NCBI GenBank assembly: GCA_021286965.1
Contig: JAJTBK010000471.1
Coordinates: 1-6,644 of the forward strand
Origin: Comamonadaceae bacterium
Lineage (GTDB): Bacteria > Pseudomonadota > Gammaproteobacteria > Burkholderiales > Burkholderiaceae_C
Direction of reading: 5' to 3'
DNA length: 6,644 nucleotides
The number at the start of each line of letters is the position of its first letter. Positions within the stretch are counted from its first letter, which is position 1. Shown in pieces: positions 1 to 6,644 of the stretch. The translations under genes were made by a program, and so were the position numbers. The notes under the pieces were generated by a model, which was given only the letters and a program-made list of their open reading frames with translations, did not search any database and was not told the DNA's origin.

Positions 1-188
1 TCGGCCAGGCCGTCGTAGCCCATGCTGCGGCAAAAGCGCACCACGGTGGGCTTGCTCACATGGGCGCGCGCCGCCAGCTCGCGCACCGGCAGGCGGGCAA
101 AAGCGCGGGCGTCGTGCAGCACGAGGCGGGCCACGCGCTGCTCGGCGGGCGCCAGCGAGGGCAGGGAGGCGGTGATGCGGTCGAGCAT
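1..188 (-). CDS. hexR: RpiR-family transcriptional regulator, HexR-like (5' part only)
   Basis: Only the first 62 codons are in the window; the gene runs off the left edge. The translation starts MLDRITASLPSLAPAEQ and is an N-terminal RpiR-type helix-turn-helix domain. The helix-turn-helix spans about residues 37-60, with the recognition-helix stretch SKPTVVRFCRSMGY at 45-58. The C-terminal SIS sugar-phosphate-binding domain expected in this family lies outside the window. HexR-type regulators control the Entner-Doudoroff pathway and central sugar metabolism and respond to KDPG. Divergent placement next to tal and pgi fits that role and is the main reason for preferring HexR over another RpiR paralogue. 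The ATG at 186-188 is the only ATG before an in-frame stop at 237-239, and it matches where homologues begin. No clear Shine-Dalgarno sequence precedes it. The domain call is secure; the exact orthologue is inferred from context. Confidence 0.82.
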   Translation of the reverse strand, partial: MLDRITASLPSLAPAEQRVARLVLHDARAFARLPVRELAARAHVSKPTVVRFCRSMGYDGLA

Positions 189-224
189 GGGCAGTCGGTG
201 GCGGCGGGGGAGGCTGGCGCCGAA

Positions 225-239
225 TGTAACGCGGTTTCA
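225..239. promoter_or_regulatory. Candidate HexR operator in the hexR-tal divergent spacer
   Basis: The sequence TGTAAC-GCG-GTTTCA is a 15-bp inverted repeat with one mismatched pair between its 6-base arms. The gammaproteobacterial HexR motif is TGTAAT-N3-ATTACA with an A/T-rich centre; the arms here match it at 9 of 12 positions, but the centre is GCG. It sits 36 bases upstream of the hexR ATG and 71 bases upstream of the tal ATG, where one dimer could control both genes. A loose -10-like TACACT lies downstream at 255-260 towards tal, without a good -35 box, so an activator or overlapping repressor site is plausible. A lone half-site GTTACA occurs at 292-297. Function is inferred from position and similarity only. 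Confidence 0.5.
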
Positions 240-310
240 ACGCCTGGCGGGGCATACACTTGGGCCGCCGCCTTGCCGGCGACCGCTATTCGTTACAGGA
301 CAACACAGGC

Positions 311-1258
311 ATGAACCAGCTCGACGCACTCAAGCAATGGACCACCGTGGTCGCCGACACGGGCGACTTTCACCAGCTGGCGCAGTTCCAGCCGCGCGAT
401 GCCACCACCAACCCGTCGTTGATCCTCAAGGCGGTGCAAAAAGCCGAGTACGCGCCGCTGCTGCAGGCCACCGTGGCGCGCTACCGGGGGCAGGCACTCG
501 ACGCCGTCATCGACCGCCTGCTGGTGCGTTTTGGTTGTGAGATCCTGGCGCAGATCCCGGGCCGCGTTTCGACCGAGGTCGATGCCCGCCTGTCGTTTGA
601 CACGGCGGCCACCGTGGCGCGGGCCGAGCGCCTGATCGAGCTCTACCAGGGCGAGGGCGTGCACATCGACCGCGTGCTCATCAAAATCGCCGCCACCTGG
701 GAGGGCATCGAGGCGGCGCGCAAGCTCGAAAGCAAAGGCATCCACACCAACCTCACGCTGCTGTTCTCGTTTGCCCAGGCGGTGGCCTGCGGCCAGGCCA
801 AGGTGCAGCTGATTTCGCCCTTCGTCGGGCGCATTTATGACTGGTACAAGAAGCAGGCCGGCAGCGGGTGGGACGAGGCCGCCATGGCCGGCGCCAACGA
901 CCCGGGCGTGCGCTCGGTGCGCAAGATTTTTGAGTTCTACAAGCATTTCGGCGTTGCCACCGAGGTCATGGGTGCGAGCTTTCGCAACGTGGGCCAGATC
1001 CAGGCGCTCGCCGGCTGCGATCTGCTGACCATCGCCCCCGAGCTGCTGGTGCAGCTGGCGAACAACGATGCGCCGCTGCCCTGCGCGCTCGACGCCGAGG
1101 CCGCCCGGCGCCAGGCGCAGCCCTTTGTGCAGTACGACGAGGCAGGCTTTCGCTACGCCCTGAACGAAGACGCCATGGCGACCGAGAAGCTGGCCGAGGG
1201 CATCCGCGCCTTTGCCGCCGACGCCGCCAAGCTCGAACAGCTCGTGCTGGCGGCCTGA
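311..1258 (+). CDS. tal: Transaldolase (TalB type)
   Basis: This gene encodes a 315-residue class I transaldolase (E. coli TalB has 317). The enzyme is cytosolic and moves a dihydroxyacetone unit from sedoheptulose 7-phosphate to glyceraldehyde 3-phosphate in the non-oxidative pentose phosphate pathway. The start [10 protein letters not shown] near residue 11 and the signature [10 protein letters not shown] (30-39) are visible. Expected catalytic residues are present: Asp16, Asn34, Glu89, the Schiff-base lysine Lys125 in VLIKIAATW, Asn147 in [12 protein letters not shown], Ser169 and Arg174 in SPFVGR, and the MGASFRN block at 220-226. The frame stays open upstream to a TTG at 260, but the extra 17 residues lack family similarity. 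The ATG at 311, preceded by AGGA at 297-300, matches the TalB N-terminus. It is the first gene of a plus-strand cluster with a KAS III-like gene and pgi, and is divergent from hexR. Confidence 0.97.
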   Translation: MNQLDALKQWTTVVADTGDFHQLAQFQPRDATTNPSLILKAVQKAEYAPLLQATVARYRGQALDAVIDRLLVRFGCEILAQIPGRVSTEVDARLSFDTAATVARAERLIELYQGEGVHIDRVLIKIAATWEGIEAARKLESKGIHTNLTLLFSFAQAVACGQAKVQLISPFVGRIYDWYKKQAGSGWDEAAMAGANDPGVRSVRKIFEFYKHFGVATEVMGASFRNVGQIQALAGCDLLTIAPELLVQLANNDAPLPCALDAEAARRQAQPFVQYDEAGFRYALNEDAMATEKLAEGIRAFAADAAKLEQLVLAA

Positions 1259-1292
1259 GCCGCGGCTGCGAACCTCGTAAACTCGCGTGTTA

Positions 1293-1327
1293 CGCCCGCA
1301 TGACGGGCGGCTCCCACTTTTTCTTTT
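1293..1327 (+). other. Hairpin followed by a pyrimidine tract in the tal-KAS III spacer
   Basis: The 69-base spacer after tal contains a 6-bp inverted repeat, CGCCCG at 1293-1298 and CGGGCG at 1304-1309, around a 5-base loop. A T-rich tract (1318-1327) begins about eight bases later and runs straight into the next ATG. The gap between stem and T tract is too long for a textbook intrinsic terminator, so partial termination, attenuation or an mRNA-processing site are equally possible. No convincing promoter is visible in this spacer, so the downstream genes probably depend at least partly on read-through from tal. Confidence 0.3.
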
Positions 1328-2446
1328 ATGCACCAAGTCGTCATCAGCGGCACCGGCCTGTACCAGCCGCCCTACACCATCAGCAACGCCGAGTTGGTCG
1401 AAGCGTTCAACCGCTACGTCGATCAGGAAAACGCGCGCCATGCGGCCGCCATCGAGGCCGGCACGCGTGCGCCGCTGGCGCATTCGAGCGTCGAATTCAT
1501 CGAGAAAGCCTCGGGCATCCACCAGCGCTACGTGCTGGAGAAAACCGGCATCCTCGACCCGGCGCGCATGTACCCGCATTACGCCGAGCGCGCCGACGAC
1601 CAGCTCTCGCTCATGGCCGAGATCGCCGTCGCCGCCGCCGAGCAGGCGCTGGCGCAGGCCGGCAAGAGCGGTGCCGACGTCGATATGGTGCTGTGCGCGG
1701 CCTCGAACATGCAGCGCGCCTACCCGGCGATGGCGGTCGAGATCCAGCAGGCGCTGGGCGCGGGCGGCTACGGCTTTGACATGAACGTGGCCTGCTCCTC
1801 GGCCACCTTCGCCATCGAGCAGGCGGTCAACGCCGTACGCACCGGCAGCGTGCGCTGCGCGCTGGTGGTGAGCCCCGAAATCACCTCCGGCCACCACGCC
1901 TGGAACGACCGCGATTGCCATTTCATCTTTGGCGACGTGTGCACGGCGCTGCTGATCGAGCGTGCCGACCTGGCCACCGCCGCCGACACCTGGGAGGTGC
2001 TGGGCACGCAGCTGGCGACGCAGTTCTCCAACAACATCCGCAACAACTTCGGTTTCTTGAACCGCAGCGAAGACAGCGACCCGAACGCCCGCGACAAGAC
2101 CTTCCGCCAGGAAGGGCGCAAGGTGTTCAAGGAGGTGGTGCCGATCGCCTCGGCGCACATCGAGTCGCACCTGGCGGCGCTGGCGCTGCAGCCGGCGCAG
2201 GTGCGCCGCTACTGGCTGCACCAGGCCAACCAGAGCATGAACCAGCTGGTGATCAAGAAGCTCGTCGGCGAGGCCAGCGCCGAGCGCGCGCCGCTGATCC
2301 TGGACGAGTTCGCCAACACCGCCTCGGCCGGCTCCATCATTGCCTTTCACAAGCACCGCGCCGATCTGCAGGCGGGCGATGCAGGCGTCATCTGCTCCTT
2401 TGGCGCCGGTTACTCCGTTGGCAGCGTAGTCGTGCGCAAGCGCTGA
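1328..2446 (+). CDS. Beta-ketoacyl-ACP synthase III-like condensing enzyme (PA3286-like)
   Basis: A 372-residue thiolase-fold protein. The complete KAS III catalytic triad is visible: Cys156 in NVACSSATF, His298 in WLHQAN and Asn330 in FANTASAG. A glycine-rich C-terminal GAGYSVGS (359-366) is also present. It is longer than classical FabH (about 317 residues), with a long N-terminal region after ISGTGLY (6-12) and an internal block FSNNIRNNFGFLNR (233-246). These traits, as I recall them, match the Pseudomonas aeruginosa PA3286 type, reported to condense medium-chain acyl-CoA such as octanoyl-CoA with malonyl-ACP and so divert beta-oxidation intermediates into fatty-acid synthesis. Substrate here is inferred. 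An in-frame TGA at 1301-1303 blocks extension, so the ATG at 1328 is the start, although only a pyrimidine tract and no Shine-Dalgarno precedes it. The TGA stop overlaps the pgi ATG by one base. I did not assign fabH because this is probably not the primary initiating enzyme. Confidence 0.9.
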   Translation: MHQVVISGTGLYQPPYTISNAELVEAFNRYVDQENARHAAAIEAGTRAPLAHSSVEFIEKASGIHQRYVLEKTGILDPARMYPHYAERADDQLSLMAEIAVAAAEQALAQAGKSGADVDMVLCAASNMQRAYPAMAVEIQQALGAGGYGFDMNVACSSATFAIEQAVNAVRTGSVRCALVVSPEITSGHHAWNDRDCHFIFGDVCTALLIERADLATAADTWEVLGTQLATQFSNNIRNNFGFLNRSEDSDPNARDKTFRQEGRKVFKEVVPIASAHIESHLAALALQPAQVRRYWLHQANQSMNQLVIKKLVGEASAERAPLILDEFANTASAGSIIAFHKHRADLQAGDAGVICSFGAGYSVGSVVVRKR

Positions 2447-4005
2447 TGGCGGCGCCCTTCCTGCGCTGCGACCAGAGCGCCGCCTGGCCCCAGCTGCAGG
2501 CGCACGCCCAGCAGCTGCAAGACCTGGACATGCGCCGTGCCTTTGCCGAGGACGGCGGGCGCTTTGCCCACTTCAGCCAGCAGGCGCCGGGGGTGTTTGC
2601 CGACCTCTCGAAAAACCTCTGGCAGCCGCAGACCGAGGCCCTGCTGCTGGCCATGGCCACCGAGTGCGGCCTGGCGGCGCAGCGCGACGCCATGTTTGCC
2701 GGCGAGGCCATCAACCGCACCGAGGGCCGTGCCGTGCTGCACACCCTGCTGCGCCGCCCGCGTGGCCTGGCGCTGGCGGGAGACCAGCCCTGGCTGGCGC
2801 AGGCGCTGCATGAAGTGCACGCCACCCTCGACGCCATGCTCGCCTTTGCCGAGCAGGTGCGCGCCGATGCGGCCATCACCGACATCGTCAACATCGGCAT
2901 CGGCGGCTCGGACCTCGGGCCGCAGATGGTGGTGCGCGCGCTCGACGCCTACACCCAGCCCGGCCAGCGCCTGCATTTCGTCTCCAACATCGACGGCCAC
3001 GAGCTGCAATCCGTGCTGCGCCGGCTGCGGCCCGAGAGCACCTTGTTCCTGGTCGCCTCCAAGACCTTCACCACGCTCGAGACCATGACCAACGCGCGCT
3101 CCGCGCTGGCCTGGTTCCAGGCCCAGGGCGGGCAGGACGTGGCGCGGCATTTTGCCGCCCTCACCGCCTGCCCGGAGAAGGCGGCGGCCTGGGGCATTCG
3201 CACCACTTTTGGCTTCTGGGATTGGGTGGGCGGGCGCTATTCGCTGTGGTCGGCCATCGGCCTGCCGATTGCCATTGCCATTGGCAGCGCCGGCTTTCGC
3301 CAGCTGCTGGCCGGCGCCCATGCCATGGACATGCATTTTTGCCAGGCGCCGCTGGCGGCCAACCTGCCACTGCGCCTGGCCTTGCTCGATATCTGGTACC
3401 GCAATTTTCTCGGCTTCGGCAGCCGCTGCATTGCCCCTTACCACGCCGGCCTGCAGCGCCTGCCAGCGTACTTGCAGCAGCTGGAAATGGAGAGCAACGG
3501 CAAGGGCGTGGACATGGCGGGCCAGCCCCTGCCCATGGCCACAGCCCCCATTCTCTGGGGCGAGCCCGGCTGCAACGGCCAGCACGCCTTTTTCCAGATG
3601 CTGCACCAGGGGCGCGACCGCTTGCCGCTGGAAATCATTGCCGTGCACCAGGCGGCGCACGCCCTGCCCGGCCACCACCGGCTGCTGCTGGCGAACGCCC
3701 TGGCGCAGGCGCAGGCACTGCTCGTGGGGCGCAGCAGCGCCTGCGGCCACCGCCACTTTCCGGGCAACCGCCCGAGCAGCTTCTTCGTCCTCGATGCGCT
3801 CACGCCCGAGACCCTGGGCGCCTACCTGGCGCTGCAGGAGCACCGCGTGTTCTGCAGCGGCGCGCTCTGGGGCATCAACAGCTTTGACCAGTGGGGCGTG
3901 GAGCTGGGCAAGCAGCTGGCGCTGGAGCTGGTGGCGGGCCTGGAGGGCGGGGCCCTCGAGGGGCTCGATGCCTCCACCGCCGGGCTGATTGCGCATCTGA
4001 TTTAA
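2446..4005 (+). CDS. pgi: Glucose-6-phosphate isomerase
   Basis: A 519-residue cytosolic enzyme that interconverts glucose 6-phosphate and fructose 6-phosphate. It has the two tandem SIS-type domains of the family, with NIGIGGSDLGPQM (149-161) opening the phosphate-binding region and SKTFTTLET at 205-213. Signature 1 is FWDWVGGRYSLWSA (257-270) and signature 2 is GINSFDQWGVELGK (476-489). Catalytic residues are Glu349 in MESNGK, His380 in NGQHAFFQ and Lys489. It is somewhat shorter than the 549-residue E. coli protein, but nothing essential is missing. The ATG at 2446-2448 overlaps the TGA of the preceding gene and has no obvious Shine-Dalgarno, which suggests translation by re-initiation. 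An open frame continues upstream to 1915 but only inside the KAS III gene, so it is not used. The gene ends shortly before the shared terminator at 4033-4068. With tal and hexR it suggests a hexose/pentose phosphate cluster feeding the Entner-Doudoroff route. Confidence 0.97.
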   Translation: MAAPFLRCDQSAAWPQLQAHAQQLQDLDMRRAFAEDGGRFAHFSQQAPGVFADLSKNLWQPQTEALLLAMATECGLAAQRDAMFAGEAINRTEGRAVLHTLLRRPRGLALAGDQPWLAQALHEVHATLDAMLAFAEQVRADAAITDIVNIGIGGSDLGPQMVVRALDAYTQPGQRLHFVSNIDGHELQSVLRRLRPESTLFLVASKTFTTLETMTNARSALAWFQAQGGQDVARHFAALTACPEKAAAWGIRTTFGFWDWVGGRYSLWSAIGLPIAIAIGSAGFRQLLAGAHAMDMHFCQAPLAANLPLRLALLDIWYRNFLGFGSRCIAPYHAGLQRLPAYLQQLEMESNGKGVDMAGQPLPMATAPILWGEPGCNGQHAFFQMLHQGRDRLPLEIIAVHQAAHALPGHHRLLLANALAQAQALLVGRSSACGHRHFPGNRPSSFFVLDALTPETLGAYLALQEHRVFCSGALWGINSFDQWGVELGKQLALELVAGLEGGALEGLDASTAGLIAHLI

Positions 4006-4032
4006 GGCGTCGCCTTTAAAAAAAATAGGCGC

Positions 4033-4068
4033 AAAAAAAAGGGCCGCAGCTGCGGCCCTTTTGTTTTT
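4033..4068. terminator. Bidirectional intrinsic terminator between pgi and groL
   Basis: The core GGGCCGCAG/CTGCGGCCC (4041-4058) is perfectly self-complementary. Eight A residues precede it (4033-4040), and TTTT, G, TTTTT follows it (4059-4068). Read on the plus strand it gives a GC-rich stem followed by a U-rich tail for pgi. Read on the minus strand it gives the same stem followed by eight U residues for groL, whose stop codon lies 28 bases before the stem. The convergent arrangement explains why one element serves both transcripts. Confidence 0.93.
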
Positions 4069-4086
4069 GGCGCAAGGCCGGGCTGA

Positions 4087-5745
<1,659 letters not shown>

Positions 5746-5768
5746 CTACAAATTTGAATGAAATACGG

Positions 5769-5817
5769 TTCTAGCGCCCGTCAATCAAGCGCTAGCAGCT
5801 ATCAATTAAATAGCGCT
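5769..5817. repeat. Presumed dispersed intergenic repeat in the groS-groL spacer
   Basis: Most of the 85-base spacer is an A/T-richer segment around CAAGCGCTAGCAGCTATCAA (5787-5806), a string I recall as recurring in intergenic regions of Comamonadaceae genomes. It contains AGCGCTA at 5788-5794 and its exact reverse complement TAGCGCT at 5811-5817, a possible 7-bp stem with a 16-base loop. An alternative hairpin pairs GCTAT (5798-5802) with ATAGC (5810-5814). TAGCGC also occurs at 5772-5777. Only one copy lies in the window, so its dispersed nature is from memory rather than shown here. Its role, if any, could be mRNA processing or stability between groS and groL. Confidence 0.55.
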
Positions 5818-5821
5818 CGGC

Positions 5822-6112
5822 TTATTTCTCGACGACGGCGAACAGGTCGTCTTCCTTCATGACCAGCAGCTCTTCGCCGTTCATCTTCACGGTTTGGCCG
5901 CTGTACTTGCCGAACAGCACGCGGTCGCCGACCTTGACGGTCAGGGCGCTGAGTTCGCCCTTGTCGTTGCGCTTGCCCGGGCCGACGGCCAGCACTTCAC
6001 CCTGGTCGGGCTTCTCGGCGGCGTTGTCGGGGATGACGATGCCCGAGGCCGTCTTGGTTTCGTTTTCGAGGCGCTTGACGATCACGCGATCGGCGAGGGG
6101 ACGAAGGTTCAT
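5822..6112 (-). CDS. groS: Co-chaperonin GroES (Hsp10, Cpn10)
   Basis: A 96-residue subunit of the heptameric lid that caps GroEL rings. The protein starts [16 protein letters not shown], carrying the Cpn10 signature from [10 protein letters not shown] through TASGIVIPD. The mobile loop that contacts GroEL is [18 protein letters not shown] (about 17-34). The conserved [10 protein letters not shown] and [13 protein letters not shown] blocks follow, and the C-terminus is [15 protein letters not shown]. Length and ends match the family exactly. The frame is open upstream to an ATG at 6196, but that 28-residue extension would begin inside the CIRCE operator and has no similarity to GroES. The AGGAG at 6118-6122, five bases upstream, fixes the start at 6112. 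It is the first gene of the groS-groL operon. Confidence 0.99.
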   Translation of the reverse strand: MNLRPLADRVIVKRLENETKTASGIVIPDNAAEKPDQGEVLAVGPGKRNDKGELSALTVKVGDRVLFGKYSGQTVKMNGEELLVMKEDDLFAVVEK

Positions 6113-6117
6113 GGTTT

Positions 6118-6122
6118 CTCCT
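6118..6122 (-). promoter_or_regulatory. groS ribosome binding site
   Basis: AGGAG on the minus strand (CTCCT on the plus strand), five bases before the ATG at 6112. It rules out the longer reading frame starting at 6196. Confidence 0.9.
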
Positions 6123-6148
6123 GAAGATGTACCAAGGGGTGGACCGAA

Positions 6149-6167
6149 CCAGCCTGCAACAGGCTGG
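6149..6167 (-). other. Hairpin in the groES 5' leader
   Basis: CCAGCCTG (6149-6156) and CAGGCTGG (6160-6167) form a perfect 8-bp stem with a 3-base loop (UUG in the transcript). It lies in the untranslated leader about 26 bases upstream of the groS Shine-Dalgarno. It is not followed by a U tract, so it is not a terminator. It may stabilise the mRNA or affect ribosome access; neither is shown by the sequence. Confidence 0.6.
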
Positions 6168-6189
6168 CGAATGCATGGGAGGGGCGTTG

Positions 6190-6216
6190 TTAGCACTCAG
6201 CCCCAACGAGTGCTAA
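6190..6216. promoter_or_regulatory. CIRCE operator (HrcA binding site)
   Basis: TTAGCACTC (6190-6198), a 9-base spacer, and GAGTGCTAA (6208-6216) match the CIRCE consensus at all 18 arm positions. CIRCE is the target of the HrcA repressor, whose activity depends on GroEL and falls during heat shock. It directly abuts the -10 box and covers the predicted transcription start, as expected for repression of groESL. The hrcA gene is not in the window. Confidence 0.98.
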
Positions 6217-6243
6217 TGATAAGGGCGATTGCGGCGGTTTCAA
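6216..6243 (-). promoter_or_regulatory. groESL promoter
   Basis: On the minus strand, -35 TTGAAA (6238-6243) and -10 TATCAT (6216-6221) are separated by 16 bases; each box matches sigma-70 at 5 of 6 positions. The -35 region also reads CTTGAA, and 13 bases later CCCTTAT follows, which partly resembles the sigma-32 pattern CTTGAA-N13-15-CCCCAT. The -10 part of that second match is weak. Transcription should start near 6209, inside CIRCE, giving a leader of roughly 95 bases. Dual heat control by HrcA and sigma-32 is known in other proteobacteria and is possible here. Confidence 0.8.
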
Positions 6244-6261
6244 GAGCCGGGGTTGTGCGTG

Positions 6262-6644
6262 TCAACCCAGGGGCAGGAACTGGCGCAGGACGTGGAAGTG
6301 GTCTTCAAAGAAGGCATCTTCGAGCGCCGCCAGGCTGGCGATGGGCTGCCACTGTGCCTGCGCCGCGTCGTCGCCGCCGCGCACCGGCGGCAGGGCAGCG
6401 GCGCCAAGATCGAAATAATGCACGTGCGTCACGGTGCGCCCGCGCTGGCTGCGCCCGGGGTGGTCAAACACCCGCACGGCCCGTAGCACGGCCTGCATGG
6501 CCGCAGCATCGAGCGGCCAATGGGTTTCTTCCTGTAGCTCGCGCAGGCAGGACTGCCACAGCGTGTCCTGCGGCTCCAGAAAGCCGCCGGGCAGCGCCCA
6601 CAGGCCCTTGCCCGGGGCGTGGGCGCGGCGAATCAGCAGCACCC
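6262..6644 (-). CDS. Nudix hydrolase, ADP-ribose pyrophosphatase type (3' part only)
   Basis: The last 126 or so codons of a gene that enters from the right edge. The first full codon in the window is GTG, an internal valine rather than a proven start. The Nudix box runs from Gly20 to Trp42 in visible numbering: GGFLEP, then RELQEET with the metal-binding Arg34, Glu35, Glu38 and Glu39 intact. Two positions depart from the general consensus: Asp26 for the first Glu, and His41 for the Gly after EET. LLIRRAHAPGKGLWALPGGF, the later VFDHPGRSQRGRTVTH (58-73), PPVRGGDDAAQAQW (85-98) and the FEDH ending resemble the C-terminal Nudix domain of NadM-Nudix bifunctional proteins, which hydrolyse ADP-ribose in NAD metabolism. 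Whether an NMN adenylyltransferase domain precedes it cannot be seen. It lies upstream of, and in the same direction as, groS, but groS has its own promoter. Confidence 0.88.
   Translation of the reverse strand, partial: VLLIRRAHAPGKGLWALPGGFLEPQDTLWQSCLRELQEETHWPLDAAAMQAVLRAVRVFDHPGRSQRGRTVTHVHYFDLGAAALPPVRGGDDAAQAQWQPIASLAALEDAFFEDHFHVLRQFLPLG

Noticed and set aside
56..259. Minus-strand open frame of 67 codons over the hexR start
   Set aside because: It is in a different frame from the RpiR helix-turn-helix coding sequence, and its Cys/Pro/Ala-rich translation has no family similarity.
293..2356. Open frame of 687 codons on the minus strand, opposite tal and the KAS III-like gene
   Set aside because: The translation is rich in Arg, Gly, Ala, Val and His with no recognisable domain. 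It lies exactly antisense to two genes with intact active sites. GC-rich codon bias keeps such antisense frames open.
1915..2445. Upstream extension of the pgi frame by 177 codons
   Set aside because: It lies inside the KAS III-like gene in another frame and is Arg/Gly/Ala-rich. The family N-terminus starts at 2446.
2410..3996. Open frame of 528 codons on the minus strand, opposite pgi
   Set aside because: Same antisense-shadow effect; low-complexity composition and no motif, while the plus strand encodes a complete isomerase.
6113..6196. 28-residue N-terminal extension of GroES
   Set aside because: It would start within the CIRCE operator and run through the leader hairpin. GroES proteins start at MNLRP, and a good Shine-Dalgarno precedes 6112.
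6260..6265. Perfect TTGACA (-35 consensus) on the minus strand before groES
   Set aside because: At the usual 17-base spacing the -10 position reads TGAAAC, which is a poor match. The downstream TTGAAA/TATCAT pair is far better placed relative to CIRCE.

Overview
The window looks like a chromosomal segment of a GC-rich betaproteobacterium, most likely a member of the Comamonadaceae (Acidovorax or a related genus). This rests on the protein sequences as I recognise them, on the hexR/tal/pgi gene neighbourhood, on a groES operator of the HrcA/CIRCE type, and on a dispersed intergenic repeat that I associate with this family. No similarity search was run. I see no mobile element, tRNA or rRNA gene, CRISPR array or phage gene. 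Most of the window is housekeeping DNA.

Left part (1-4005), carbon metabolism. The window opens with the 5' part of a divergent RpiR-family regulator gene (hexR, minus strand, cut by the window edge). A 122-base divergent spacer follows, holding a 15-bp imperfect palindrome that resembles a HexR operator. Three plus-strand genes come next: tal (transaldolase), a 372-residue KAS III-like condensing enzyme of the type represented by Pseudomonas PA3286, and pgi (glucose-6-phosphate isomerase). The condensing enzyme and pgi overlap by one base (TGATG), so they are probably translationally coupled. The unexpected point is a fatty-acid condensing enzyme lodged between two sugar-phosphate enzymes.

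Middle (4006-4086). The spacer between the convergent pgi and groL holds a perfect palindrome with A and T tracts on its two sides, which should act as a terminator in both directions.

Right part (4087-6243), chaperonin operon on the minus strand. A good sigma-70-type promoter with a sigma-32-like -35 box overlaps a perfect CIRCE operator. The groES leader after it holds a strong 8-bp hairpin. Then come groS (96 aa), a spacer of about 85 bases containing the presumed dispersed repeat, and groL (549 aa, GGM-rich tail). The layout implies HrcA repression and heat-shock induction of the GroEL/GroES folding machine.

Right edge (6262-6644). This is the 3' end of a minus-strand gene coding for a Nudix domain of the ADP-ribose pyrophosphatase kind found at the C-terminus of NadM-Nudix bifunctional proteins. 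Its stop codon lies only about 20 bases before the groES -35 box.

The points most worth following up are regulatory or contextual: the KAS III gene inside the tal-pgi cluster, the HexR-like palindrome, the repeat inside the groESL operon, and the groES leader hairpin.
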